Numbered from the stretch's first letter, positions 1-9,184 are shown. The stretch is 64,000 nt of DNA from Paraspadella gotoi (GCA_051294375.1 CM119270.1:17482893-17546892); one strand, 5' to 3'. Notes: generated by a model from the letters alone, not told the origin. Made by a program: numbers and translations.

Positions 1-395
1 AGAATGAGACTCGTAAGTCAAACATTAGGGAAGAGAGAAAGGAGGAGGAAGAGGAAGAGAGAGGAGGAGGAAGGGGGAGGAAGGGGGGAGTAGGAGGAAG
101 GAGGAGGGGAGAGGGGAGGAGGGGAGAAATAGGACGGAAGAGGAAAAAGAAAAAAAGGAGATTTCTTCAATTGAGAAATAGAGGAGAGAGTTGAGAGAGA
201 GACGAGAGATGAGAGAGAGAGCAGGAGAGAGTGAGAGGAGGATGAGAGACGATTTAGCAAGAGAAAACTTGGACTTAAAAAAAGAGAGAAATAATGGAAA
301 AGAGAAGTAAAGAGAAAAATGGAAAATAAATAAAAAAGAAAAAAATGAAGAAGACAGAGAAATAAGAAAATAACGAGAATAAAGCGACAAAGCGA
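1..395. repeat. Purine-rich low-complexity tract
   Basis: The plus strand is almost entirely A and G (GGA, GAGA and AAAG runs) from about position 25 to 380. Both long reading frames here are serine/leucine/phenylalanine strings produced by the CT-rich complement, so no gene is called. Confidence 0.85.
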
Positions 396-514
396 ATGAC
401 AATGAGAAAGAAACGGGGTCATTGTCCTCATCCATTGAGGACAACGATTGTCCTTCAAAAATTCTCATTAATCTTTTCTTTTCTTTCGTCCTTCGGTTTT
501 CAAGAAGATGACGA

Positions 515-517
515 CAC

Positions 518-562
<45 letters not shown>
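515..562. repeat. GAT trinucleotide microsatellite
   Basis: An uninterrupted run of about 15 GAT units follows the CTT-rich stretch at 470-500. It would read as poly-aspartate in one plus frame, inside a 77-codon ORF that otherwise has no protein-like character. Confidence 0.9.
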
Positions 563-1104
563 CGACACGGATCCGATTCATATCACCATTTCATCACCAG
601 ATCATCACAATTTCACAAACAGTTCATAACCTTTTCACCACTATCTAATCATCATTTCATCACTATTTTATAACCAATTAAAAAATAAATGAGTTGATCT
701 GGCGCGACAACCACAGTCAACCCGGCGAGATGACTCAATTTTCTCAACACTTAATCACCAGTTCATTACCATTTCATAATCATTTCATTACCATTTCATC
801 ACTATTTTATCAGTATTTCATTACAATTGTATCAACATTTTCTTGATATTTCTTCACCGTTTTATCAACATTTTATAACCATATCTTTTACCAAACCTCA
901 AACCACCATCTTCATTCATCCCACCTCTCACCAGCGCCACCCTCTCACCACCCACCACCCTCTCACCACCTGTCATCTCTCTCCACCCCTACATTTGCAT
1001 CACCCCTACATTTGCACCAAACACCACCCACTCATAACCCACCACCCATTCACTACCCACCAACCATCTCATCAACCTCTCACCACCACCCACCAACCCT
1101 CTCA
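563..1104. repeat. CAC/CATTT-rich degenerate repeat region
   Basis: This is a C, A and T-rich, G-poor stretch made of degenerate units such as CATTTCATCAC and then CACCACCCTCTCACC. The plus-strand ORF here is a histidine/threonine/proline string and is judged spurious. The tail borders the splice donor of the minus-strand exon beginning at 1106. Confidence 0.7.
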
Positions 1105-1105
1105 C

Positions 1106-1183
1106 CCCAATTCTTGATGGCGATGATCTTCTGCATCAACGGTTCCCCGGGGACAAACAGTTCGTCGAGGAAGTTGACCCCAA

Positions 1184-1220
<37 letters not shown>

Positions 1221-1599
1221 TCCCGTCGTCGCTTCGTCCATCTGATATTCGTCATCGGCCAAAGCGAAGGAATCGTCGGCCAAATAGTCGTTGTTGTTGT
1301 CCTCGTTGTTGTTGTCGTTTTCATCGAAGAAATCTCTGTAGTTGTCGTCCAACGAGATGTCAAGATGATTGTTGTCGTTGTTGTTGTTGTCGCCATTCCA
1401 CCAACGCGATTCTCTCTCTCGGTGCCGCAATCTGTCCCATTCGCGGCGCCACTCGCGCCAGGTGCGACGCTGCAGGCGCCGACCCGTCGAGCGGCGCGAT
1501 TCTAGTCGACGCCGGGAGGATAAGCGGCGTCGCGAGGAATCAGCGTCGGATTCCGGCGTCGAAGATTTTCGATTCGTCGGTTGAAGATCGACGCCGAAT
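1106..1599 (-). CDS. Putative internal exon: arginine-rich then acidic Asp/Asn-rich protein
   Basis: On the minus strand an open frame runs across the whole interval between a good acceptor (pyrimidine-rich, ending CTCTTCAG, exon start 1599) and a donor (TTGGG|GTGAG, exon end 1106), coding about 164 residues. The first half is rich in Ser/Arg, with Trp-Arg-Glu repeats (TWREWRREWDRLRHRERE). The second half is Asn/Asp-rich with a run of 12 Asp encoded by a GTC/GAC microsatellite. It ends in an ordinary-looking stretch, VNFLDELFVPGEP then LMQKIIAIKNW. No family is recognised. The mixed basic/acidic composition suggests a disordered, perhaps nucleic-acid-associated protein, but that is inference. 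Neighbouring exons were not found. Splice signals, codon usage and a non-repetitive C-terminal segment argue for a real exon; the repeat content argues for caution. Confidence 0.5.
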
Positions 1600-2190
1600 C
1601 TGAAGAGGGAAGAGAAGTATTTTTAATTACATTTACATTACTAGATTAATGAATAAGTGTTTACAAAATAGCTGGAGAACATAATGCTCGTAAATATTTA
1701 TGAAATTGGTACAACCAAAATAAAAATTATCCATTCATTTCATGAATAAGCTATCTTGCCCCTGACTTTGGACAGGCTTTGGTGGTTTAAGGCCTCCATC
1801 ACTCTTACAAGATAATGACATAGCAGGTCCTTACAAGCTTTCAATCAAGACTCTCTCAGTCTCGTTTATTTGCTCCCTGAGTACCTGGCTTCCCTATCAA
1901 TGAAGTGGTAAAATTTTTCAAAGAATGTTTCAATTGTATGAAAAAACCACTCCCTTAGGTATTAGATCGGAGAATATTATATTGTACTCTGCCCAGCATC
2001 AAAATACAAGGAGCTGAATTTTATATTTTTTCATATTTTTCATGCTAAATTTTTAGTTTATTAAATTTTATTATTTTCAGTGTTAGGCTGTTGGGGGCAT
2101 CAAACCCTAAAAGACCACTTTTTTCTACTTGGCGCGATTAATCTAAAAACGGGGAAAAATTTAAGAATTAATTAAATACTACACTTAAGT
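1600..2190. other. Intergenic DNA upstream of the HEPN ORF
   Basis: Apart from repeat R1 this stretch is AT-rich and shows no exon or known element. No TATA box or initiator could be assigned with confidence to the gene that follows. Confidence 0.5.
1696..1958. repeat. Direct repeat R1, left of the HEPN ORF
   Basis: This ~263-bp segment recurs with few changes at 4266-4529 and 22982-23243. All copies share the core beginning GCTATCTTGCCC and the 3' part CCTGGCTTCCCTATCAATG. R1 and R2 are in the same orientation and bracket the HEPN ORF. The ends are not TG...CA, so an LTR identity is not supported. On the minus strand the repeat holds a short open frame ending in PPKPVQSQG-type sequence. Confidence 0.85.
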
Positions 2191-2207
2191 TTCTCTCTCT
2201 CTCTCTT

Positions 2208-2238
<31 letters not shown>
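2191..2238. repeat. CT microsatellite upstream of the HEPN gene
   Basis: A CT dinucleotide run with one TTTCG interruption lies about 155 bp before the HEPN start codon. On the minus strand it is a GAGA run of the kind that can bind GAGA-type factors. A promoter role is only a possibility, because such arrays occur throughout the window. Confidence 0.85.
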
Positions 2239-2241
<3 letters not shown>

Positions 2242-2394
2242 AAACAGCAAACTCGTCTATTCAAACCGGTTTCCCAAAATTTGGGAAATGATAAAATCTT
2301 AAAATTGAATGGAATTTACCAGAGCATTGAAAAATACTTAGTATGTACAATTCGTAAAATCGTGATCGCTTTCAATTTTTCAATTTCTGGGACA

Positions 2395-4014
2395 ATGGCT
2401 TCTCAACGTCCTCATACGCCACCGTTTTATCCCATCGACCAGGACCAAGAGGTGACCGCGCGCCATCTATTAGTGTCCGCCGAACGTACTCTCTTTCGTC
2501 TTTGTCGGTTTATGGGCGTGACCGAATACGGGGATGACTTTTCTTCGTTGGCTCAAGCTTTGCTGGAACCGGAAATGCAATCTAAATTGAAGAAGGAACA
2601 AAAGACAGCGCTTTGGCATCTGAGGAATGCGCGCAATGATTATGCTCACCATTGGAATCAAAGCGACGAATCCAAGAGAAATACGATCATAAACAAATTG
2701 AATGTGTCAAGGAATAAACTGATCATCGAGGAAGAAGAAAAGGATGTGAACTACGACGTTAATTTTAAGAGGAAGTACAGAAAAAACCGCGGCCTTCAAA
2801 GAGCTGCTTCAGAACCACACCCTCGAACGTTAGAAAAGGCTTCTGAACGACCTGTGACTCCAACTTTCTATGATATCATCGAGGAACAAGAAGTAGCAGC
2901 ACGAAATCTGTTAGTCACTGCTGAAGTAACTGTTTTTCGTCTCTGTCGGTCCATGGATGTGTCAAACTTTGATAATGAGCTTTTATCAATGGCGGATGCT
3001 TTGCTGAAATCCGAGTATCAACAAAAAGGGGCCCTTTGTTCGCTAAAGAAGGCGCGCAATGATCACGCCCACTGTTGGAACCGGAGTGACAAATCTGAGA
3101 GGAAAAAAATTTTAGAAGATTTGAAATCGGCGATTGGAAGATTGAATGACGAAAGGAATAAAAAGAATAACGCGGGCTTCAGAAAACACGACAATTCAAA
3201 ACCGGGAAATGCTGCCAAAGCACAAAATAGTTTTAAAAAAGAAATTGCGGCTAATCGGAGGCTTATGCAGAAATCACAGGAAGGTCCCCATACAAGTCAA
3301 TCATTAAAACAAAGTCAATTAGCTAAGACAGGACGCTTACCCTGCGGATGCATCAGACCAATATCTCAAATTGGAAGTTCCGAATTGTCTACATCGCCCA
3401 AGAGAATTTCTCTGCCTTTACCATCCCTTCCATCTTCTGAAGTCTCAAAAATGCATTCCACTCACAAAGTTCCATCAATTGAACAAAGTCAATTCCCTAG
3501 GAAAGATTTCCAAAGAGGCAACTCACCCTATCGCACCCAAATATCTGAAAAACGAAGATCCGAATCGATAACAACAATTAATAACACTCATCCCTTACCC
3601 TTACACTCAGGAACGCATTCCACTCTTCCCAAAACACAACAATCACGTACACCTAACCAGATTGGATATATACAATCACAATATAACAATAGGCACCTTC
3701 CTGAACCTACCAATGCAACATTCGACGAAGAAAGATCGAGAAGAATCTCTCACTCTTTCCCGAATACGTCAATCACCTCCCAAGAGCCAGATCGCGTGAA
3801 GAAACCTCCCGGAAAAACAAATATTCATGTCAACAATGGCCAACCATATTCTCAACGGCAAAAGGTTTACGATGACGTCCAGGATTACAGAGCGAGACCG
3901 CCTTATATGATGGCGGATCAAGAAAGAACGGAAACGAAAAGAGAACCGAATTTTTTCCAAAAGTTTTTACGTTCTTTTAGACAATGTTTTTGTTGTCAAT
4001 ATATTCCAGACTAA
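2395..4014 (+). CDS. Tandem HEPN-like domain protein, single exon, 539 aa
   Basis: This is the only long intact ORF in the window. The first in-frame ATG (2395) has A at -3 and G at +4. The frame is open 38 codons upstream to a non-ATG codon, but that part is AT-rich and not protein-like. Residues ~5-112 and ~152-255 are two copies of one helical module. Each has a helix with (T/A)AR(H/N)LLV and FRLCR, a second helix around LAQALL/MADALL, then LRNARNDYAHHW (R80...H85) or LKKARNDHAHCW (R221...H226), then a charged helix. R-N-x-x-A-H is the Rx4H signature of HEPN domains, many of which are RNases or RNA-binding modules in RNA processing and conflict systems. Residues ~256-510 are Ser/Gln/Arg/Pro-rich and probably disordered. 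The C-terminus is a basic/aromatic helix with a Cys cluster (C531, C533, C534) that could be S-acylated. Polyadenylation signals AATAAA lie at 4192 and 4312. RNase activity is inferred, not shown. The lack of introns could mean a retrocopy or element-borne gene. Confidence 0.8.
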   Translation: MASQRPHTPPFYPIDQDQEVTARHLLVSAERTLFRLCRFMGVTEYGDDFSSLAQALLEPEMQSKLKKEQKTALWHLRNARNDYAHHWNQSDESKRNTIINKLNVSRNKLIIEEEEKDVNYDVNFKRKYRKNRGLQRAASEPHPRTLEKASERPVTPTFYDIIEEQEVAARNLLVTAEVTVFRLCRSMDVSNFDNELLSMADALLKSEYQQKGALCSLKKARNDHAHCWNRSDKSERKKILEDLKSAIGRLNDERNKKNNAGFRKHDNSKPGNAAKAQNSFKKEIAANRRLMQKSQEGPHTSQSLKQSQLAKTGRLPCGCIRPISQIGSSELSTSPKRISLPLPSLPSSEVSKMHSTHKVPSIEQSQFPRKDFQRGNSPYRTQISEKRRSESITTINNTHPLPLHSGTHSTLPKTQQSRTPNQIGYIQSQYNNRHLPEPTNATFDEERSRRISHSFPNTSITSQEPDRVKKPPGKTNIHVNNGQPYSQRQKVYDDVQDYRARPPYMMADQERTETKREPNFFQKFLRSFRQCFCCQYIPD

Positions 4015-4191
4015 ACCCTCTTTTGGTTCAAATGTTAAATATAATTCACTGGTTTGTAAAATTATTGGAGCAGATTATAGAATTTTAGAAAAACCACTAA
4101 TGTTTGTTACCTAATTGAGTAGGAAATTAGTTCTGAGTCACATAATTTAGAAAGACCACTGATTAACCTATTGTCTGTTATTTAACTAAGT

Positions 4192-4197
4192 AATAAA
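4192..4197 (+). promoter_or_regulatory. Candidate polyadenylation signal
   Basis: AATAAA lies 178 nt after the HEPN stop codon. A second AATAAA at 4312-4317 lies inside repeat R2. Either could serve the transcript; no downstream GU-rich element was clear. Confidence 0.35.
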
Positions 4198-4265
4198 TTG
4201 GTTCTGTATCGGAGAAATTCTGGAACTCTTAATTAATGAAAAAACACTATTTAGACGTTTCCTTA

Positions 4266-4529
4266 TTTATATGAAATTGGTACAACCAATATAAAAATTA
4301 TCCATTCATTTAATAAATAAGCTATCTTGCCCCTGACTTTGGACAGGCTTTGGTGGTTTAAGGCCTCCATCACTCTTACAAGATAATGACATAGCAGGTC
4401 CCTGCAAGCTTTCAATCAAGACACTCTCACAGTCTCGTTTATTCACTCCTAGAGTACCTGGCTTCCCTATCAATGAAGTGGAAAATATTTCAAAGAATGT
4501 TTCAATTGTATGAAAAGACCACTCCCTTA
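4266..4529. repeat. Direct repeat R2, right of the HEPN ORF
   Basis: Second copy of the ~263-bp repeat described at 1696-1958, in the same orientation. It lies inside block D, so the R1 copy is the only one outside the duplicated block. Confidence 0.85.
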
Positions 4530-4718
4530 TATAATAGAATTGTAAATTGGTTCCAACCAATACTTTGACAGAAGATAGTATCATACAGATAAAGCCAGCT
4601 TTTGAGCGTTCAACCTGACGCAACACGTTCTCTATATCAATATAAATTTGACTAAAAGCGCCAAAAAATTGATTTCCTTTTCTATAAGCTAAGATAATCA
4701 AGAAAAATTCGTCTGCGT
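4306..4718 (-). pseudogene. Possible terminal exon or gene relic, minus strand
   Basis: A minus-strand frame is open from a possible acceptor (CATGATTTAG, exon start 4718) to a stop at 4306, about 137 codons. The translation reads like ordinary protein: LDADEFFLIILAYRKGNQFF, then QIYIDIENVLRQVERSK and FHTIETFFEIF. The C-terminal third is repeat R2. No domain is recognised. In copy 3 (around 23340) about 85 bp including the acceptor and the first codons is missing, and the R1 copy lacks the upstream part, so at best one copy could be functional. The open frame also extends upstream to 5064 through low-confidence sequence. Confidence 0.3.
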
Positions 4719-5194
4719 CTAAATCATGAGGTGAGAAAGGAGGTGAGAAGGATAAACACAAGGGGGTAGGGGGGCGGGTGAGGAAACCATGGAAACGAGG
4801 ATGGAAAGACGGGACCGACAACCAGACTGACCGACCATGCCAGAAAAGTGTGAAGGGCGAGATGTGAGATGATCCGTGATTTTTTTGGCGAGTTAGGTCG
4901 AATCCTCTGACCATGATGACGAGAACGATCATCCGTTGACGTCTCGAGTTCTTTCGCCAATTAACCTCTTGACGCTCATTGACTTCAAAGGTTATTGCAG
5001 ATGGAACGTACGGTGAGATGGATGGGAAAATATATGGTAAAGCATCGACTGTATGAAATAACATTTGATGCGAACAAACACAGAATAATCAGTGTTAGGG
5101 AATAAAAAAGATGTCTTTCAGATTCAAATTTAATACGGAGAAAGTTTTGCCAAAGCCTATTTTGATGGAGCGTTTCGTAAGGAATGACGAGAAA

Positions 5195-5475
5195 AGAAAA
5201 GAGGGTAAAAGGAACAAATAAATAAAAAAAAGGAAAGAAAAAGAAGAAAATAAAAAAGAAGGGGGGTGGAAAGAGAGATAAAGTAAAAAAGAATGTGAAA
5301 GAATAAAGAAGGAAAAGAAAAGGGAAACTACTTTGAGAGGAAGGGACAGAAAAAGAAAGAAGGCAGAAAAAAGTAAAAAAGAAAGTAAATTAAAAAAGTG
5401 AAAATTTAAAAAAAAAAAGAAAGAAAAGTAGAATAGAAAGAAAAGAAAAGGTTAAAGATAGGAAGAGGATCTAAA
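5195..5475. repeat. AAAG/GAAA-rich purine tract
   Basis: A nearly pure A/G stretch of AAAAG-type units with rare T. The matching stretch in copy 3 is 23815-24095. No gene is visible. Confidence 0.8.
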
Positions 5476-5572
5476 AGTGCGGTGAGGAATTTACGAGAGA
5501 TGAGAACAGACGGAAAGGAAAATTACGAGTTGTTTTCTGGCGGAAGAGGAAACGACGGCGTCACTTCGCGCC

Positions 5573-5667
<95 letters not shown>
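5573..5667. repeat. GA microsatellite (block D, copy 1)
   Basis: Uninterrupted GA array except for one GGG, flanked by GCGCC-rich sequence (CGCGCCAG on the left, CGGCGCCG on the right). Counterpart in copy 3 at 24193-24283. Both strands give false arginine/glutamate or serine/leucine ORFs. Confidence 0.95.
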
Positions 5668-5668
<1 letters not shown>

Positions 5669-5812
5669 GGCGCCGAATTGGCGGCGAGGGGGGGGGGCGA
5701 GAGGGAGAAGGGGAGAGGCGCCGGGAGGTGGGGCGCTGCGGCGTCGATTTAAGAGGGGGACGGGTAGTTGCGAGCGCAATCTCGAGGAGTGCCTAGTGGA
5801 GTGGTGCAAATT

Positions 5813-5990
5813 GTAGGCGCGCATGATAGAGGGCCGCTGGTTAGAGGGGCGCAGGTAGGGGCGCACAGGATAGAAGGGCGCAGGTCAGAGGTGCACAAAA
5901 TAGAGGGGTGTGGGTTAGATGGGCGCAGGATAGAGGGGTGCAGGTTAGAGGCGCACAGGATACAAGCGCAGGTGAGAGGGTACAGAATAG
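5813..5990. repeat. ~19-20 bp GC-rich minisatellite
   Basis: About eight degenerate units of the type CACAGGATAGAGGGGCGCAG lie in direct tandem. One strand is G-rich with regularly spaced GGGG runs. The array recurs at 24432-24605, and its last units are at the start of copy 2 (13027). Confidence 0.8.
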
Positions 5991-6039
5991 AGCGGAGTCT
6001 GGTATACGAGCGATAAGTTGATAGACGCCTGGTAGAATG

Positions 6040-6118
6040 GCGCCGGCTTTGACGACGACGACCACAACTGCGACGACAATGACGATGAAGGTGACGACGA
6101 CGACGACGACGACGGCGA
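6040..6118. repeat. GAC-rich trinucleotide region
   Basis: GACGACGACGACC, ACAACTGCGACGAC and a later GAC x7 run. In copies 2 (13120-13323) and 3 (24658-24861) a 67-codon plus-strand ORF overlaps it, but it is threonine-rich from the repeat; another plus frame gives Asp-rich sequence then ELLCLPEFGSLLQAPHF and a stop. Coding status is unresolved. Confidence 0.6.
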
Positions 6119-6666
6119 AAATTCTGAGCTTTTATGTTTGCCGAATTTGGGTCACTCCTTCAAGCGCCTCATTTTTCTTGATCGCTATTCTCGTCTTCAG
6201 TCAGAATTTATGATCGCGACTAAGCGATTACTTGAATAATGTCTCTTCAGTGTTATTTGAAATTCTTAAATACATTTGCATATTGAAGATTTTAATGTTT
6301 AGGCGAATTGTCGAAAAATTAATGTTCAAAAAAGTTGTGTTAATTTACGTTAATCATCGTTACTTTTAATTATAAATTTTAAACTATTTTTTATTTTAGT
6401 TTTACAAGTATTATTTTACAATATTGGTATTCGCGATTACATATTAAATGTTTTTTTGTCTTAGTTAGTTAGAAATCTGCTTTCGGAAGTGGTTTTTGAA
6501 GCTCATAAAAACAAAATTTCCCGTCTTATTGACAAATTGATTCTATCGGTTATCGTAAAATGAACAGGAATTTAATGTGTTACGTTGTTTAGTCATCCGG
6601 TATTAATGCAATAAAAGTAAATTAAATTACATATTACATTTTCTACCCGAATCAAAGTAAACTTAC

Positions 6667-7105
6667 CTTCTCATTTTCTCTTCTCCGGCCGCAGACGCCG
6701 TCGCCGATTCGTCAAACGACGCCGCGGCGTCACCGGCGCCACTTCCGCTTCCGTCTCTATCGGCGCCGACGACGGAACGCGCGCGCGATGAGAACGAGGC
6801 AGAGAGGATCCTCGTCCGAGAGTCGAGTCGGTCGTCAGAGACGGAGCGACATCTTCCGGCTTTGGAGCTGAAGTAGTGGAAGTCTTCGTTGCTACTGCTG
6901 CCGTTGATGCTGCCGCTGCCGCTTCTTCCGTCTGCTGCTCCCGTTTATCCCCCGATGTCCGTTCGTCCATTCGGCGCCGCAAAGACCAGACCTTGCGGCG
7001 CCGCGGGAATCTTCATCGGCGCCGCAAGAGGGACGATCGTCGGAGCCGCAGTATCGTGAAGCGGCGAGGACGACGCCGGTTTCGTCTCGTTGGCACGAGT
7101 AGAAT
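6667..7105 (-). CDS. Chitin-binding protein exon 2, block D copy 1 (frame damaged)
   Basis: The minus-strand exon is bounded by an acceptor (C-rich tract then AAATTTAG, exon start 7105) and a strong donor (GAGAAG|GTAAGT, exon end 6667). It begins A-TTC-TAC-TCG-TGC, which completes K-F-Y-S-C after the upstream exon. The rest is Ala/Ser/Pro and Arg-rich. Compared with copies 2 and 3 this copy has single-base differences (for example one G fewer near 6833 and altered bases near 6778-6790) that change frame, so the C-terminal sequence cannot be fixed from one copy. See the copy-2 exon for the fuller description. Confidence 0.45.
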
Positions 7106-7149
7106 CTAAATTTGGGGGGGGGGGTAATGGAAAGTGAGAGGAAGCCAGT

Positions 7150-7152
7150 CCT

Positions 7153-7234
<82 letters not shown>

Positions 7235-7237
7235 CTT
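7150..7237. repeat. CT microsatellite (block D, copy 1)
   Basis: Interrupted CT array just upstream (minus-strand sense) of the exon acceptor. Counterparts at 14233-14328 and 25768-25857 differ in length and interruptions. Confidence 0.95.
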
Positions 7238-7479
7238 TTTATCTCTCACAACGATTCGTAAAGTGTAAACTTGATTTAAATCCAGAAAACTATTTTTTTT
7301 TTAAAAAGGCGAGAGAAAAAAAATCTCATTACAATGAAGGCTCGAATGGGACTTGGACTAATTCGATCGTAAAACGCATCGTTTACGACAGAAAATTTAT
7401 TCGAATCGGAAAAAAATATTTTTTTTTGAAAAAAAAAAGCACTAATGATAATAATCGTAAATTTCCTCTCCCTTTCTTA

Positions 7480-7548
7480 ATTTTCCTTCACCACCTTCAC
7501 CACCTTCAACCTTCACCACCTTCACCACCTTCGCCCCAAAACCCACCA
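7480..7548. repeat. CACCTT hexanucleotide array
   Basis: Tandem TTCACC/ACCTTC units followed by a CCACCC stretch. Copies occur at 14583-14650 and 26106-26165 with different unit numbers. Confidence 0.8.
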
Positions 7549-7969
7549 CCCTACCACACCGCCGATAAAAAAAAAACCCGGGTCGGACCGGGGTTCGATC
7601 CTTTAACACCTCCGACGGCGTGTCTCGGCCCCAAAACAAATCAATCAATCAAAAACCGAAGGCATGTCGCTCTTTAACCTCCTACCCGCCGTCCCGCCCA
7701 CCCCCCCCCCTTTCGGTCTTTTTTCTTTCCGAACGAAAAAGAAAAAAAAATTAAAAGTGAAAAACAAATTTGTTCGCGTCTCACGAATCGTAAAGCGCGT
7801 TGGGAACGTGACCTATCACGAGCCAATCACGAATGGAATCACAACGTGTGGTTAGGAACTTAGGATAAAAGGTATCACAAAATGAATGCAAATAGAAACA
7901 TAAGGAATAGTGAAATTAAGATCGAATCCTACTTTTAATTCTCTAAAAAAAAGAACGGTTATACAAATG

Positions 7970-8275
7970 TGTTGCGCTTGACTGCCTTCTCACGTATATT
8001 TCTCGTGACATGACATGACGTGACATAACATGACATGACGTGACATGACTACAATAACTTTCTTAGCCCGTGTATTTATGACACGCACTGCATCGGAAAT
8101 TCGTCTTTATAGTTAGTTATAGGATTTCCTAAAGGCGGCGCTATCAGTCACTTAGATTTGATGTTTTTTCCTGCCTTAACAATGAGCAACCAACTATAAG
8201 CAAATTATATGCATTTTTAACGTAAGTGGGACAGACCGACAAACAGACAGACCGACCGAAAAGTGACGAGTACTC
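7970..8275. repeat. Dispersed repeat family, copy in block D copy 1
   Basis: This segment contains TGTTGCGC, GGATTTCCTAAAGGCGGCGC and an end made of GACAGACCGACA units. It recurs in block copies 2 (15065-15360) and 3 (26660-26960) and, clearly diverged by substitutions, outside the block at 33310-33548. It is therefore an older interspersed element carried along by the block duplication. No coding capacity was seen and the family is not identified. Confidence 0.7.
8005..8049. repeat. TGACA/TGACG pentamer array
   Basis: Nine tandem pentamers of the form TGACA or TGACG (one ATAAC variant). TGACG is a CRE half-site. The array recurs at 15105-15149 and 26699-26742. Regulatory function is speculative. 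Confidence 0.75.
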
Positions 8276-8496
8276 GCGATGCAACTAAAAACCCGAATGA
8301 TTATCAACGAAAAATGAATTTTGTCGTTAAAAAACTCAGCGGAAATCCGTGAGAAAATTGACAGGACAAAAATGAAGACTTATGTCATGTTCTCTTTTTT
8401 TTTCCAGTGAGATTTTTCCGGAAAATATTGGCCAACCGCCAACGCTGATCTCATAAATCAAAGTTTTGTGCCGAACGAAACGCCGGGGGTGGAGCG

Positions 8497-8522
8497 GAGA
8501 GAGAGAGAGAGAGAGAGAGAGA

Positions 8523-8566
<44 letters not shown>
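8497..8566. repeat. GA microsatellite (block D, copy 1)
   Basis: Interrupted GA array. Counterparts at 15599-15700 and 27210-27284. Confidence 0.95.
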
Positions 8567-8569
<3 letters not shown>

Positions 8570-8974
8570 TAGAGAGATGAGGATAATAGGGTAAATGTTG
8601 GAGCAGGGAGGAAGGAGAATATTAATTTCACTCTTGTGAAACTGGTGACTTTTACGGTTAAAAAGGGGAGGGTTGTTTCGTCCACTTTTTCATTTTGACG
8701 ATTTTCATAATCGTCAAATTGATATTATTTTTTCGTCACGAATCACGGGCCTCACATCTGTGAAAGCTTCACAACCGTCGCCCAGATGGAAAAGGAAATC
8801 GATTCTTAGCGATTAAATTATAATCGTGAAGGATGAAAACAGAATAAAATGGAATATTGAATAATGGATGACATAATACAAAAAAAAAAAAAAAAAATTC
8901 AATGTAAAATATTTTATTTTTTTATAAGAAATTAAACTAGTCTTCATTTTATTATATTTTCTTTCACAACTCAC

Positions 8975-9179
8975 TTGGTACAATCCCATGGATCACCGAA
9001 GATGCCCTCAGCTGGACACCGGAAGTTGCCCCCGAACCCTCCTCCTCCTCTTCCTCCTCTTTCATGACCGGAAATGACGTCACTTCCGGTCTGTTTGACG
9101 CCAAAGTTTGACGACGACGACGACGACGACGACGACGAAGGGAAATCGTCGCGTCGTTGGGCGTCGAGAGGACATCAAT
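8975..9179 (-). pseudogene. Chitin-binding protein exon 1, block D copy 1 (frameshifted)
   Basis: Equivalent to the intact exon at 16099-16302, with the same acceptor-like CATTCATTCAG and GTGAGT donor, and ATG at 9175-9173. One extra T beside the GAC repeat (near 9108) shifts the frame between the valine tract and the chitin-binding half and leads to an early stop. Because copies 2 and 3 agree on the intact frame, this is either a real mutation or a consensus error. Confidence 0.55.
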
Positions 9180-9184
9180 CTGAA

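Noticed and set aside
2281-2394. 38-codon N-terminal extension of the HEPN ORF starting at a TTG
   Set aside because: Non-ATG start, AT-rich and not aligned with either HEPN repeat; the ATG at 2395 has a strong context and sits just before the first repeat.
1696-4529. R1/R2 as LTRs of a retrotransposon carrying the HEPN gene
   Set aside because: The repeats lack TG...CA ends, and no primer site, polypurine tract, gag or pol sequence is present. Kept only as flanking direct repeats.
5482-5866. ORFs of alternating Arg/Glu or Ser/Leu across GA/CT arrays (also at most other arrays in the window)
   Set aside because: They are produced by the dinucleotide repeat itself; such arrays are open in several frames on both strands. 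No unique protein segment continues on either side.
7576-7600. GGGGTTCGATCC box-B-like sequence suggesting a tRNA or SINE
   Set aside because: The T-stem does not pair (CCGGG against CCTTT) and no box A lies at the right distance.
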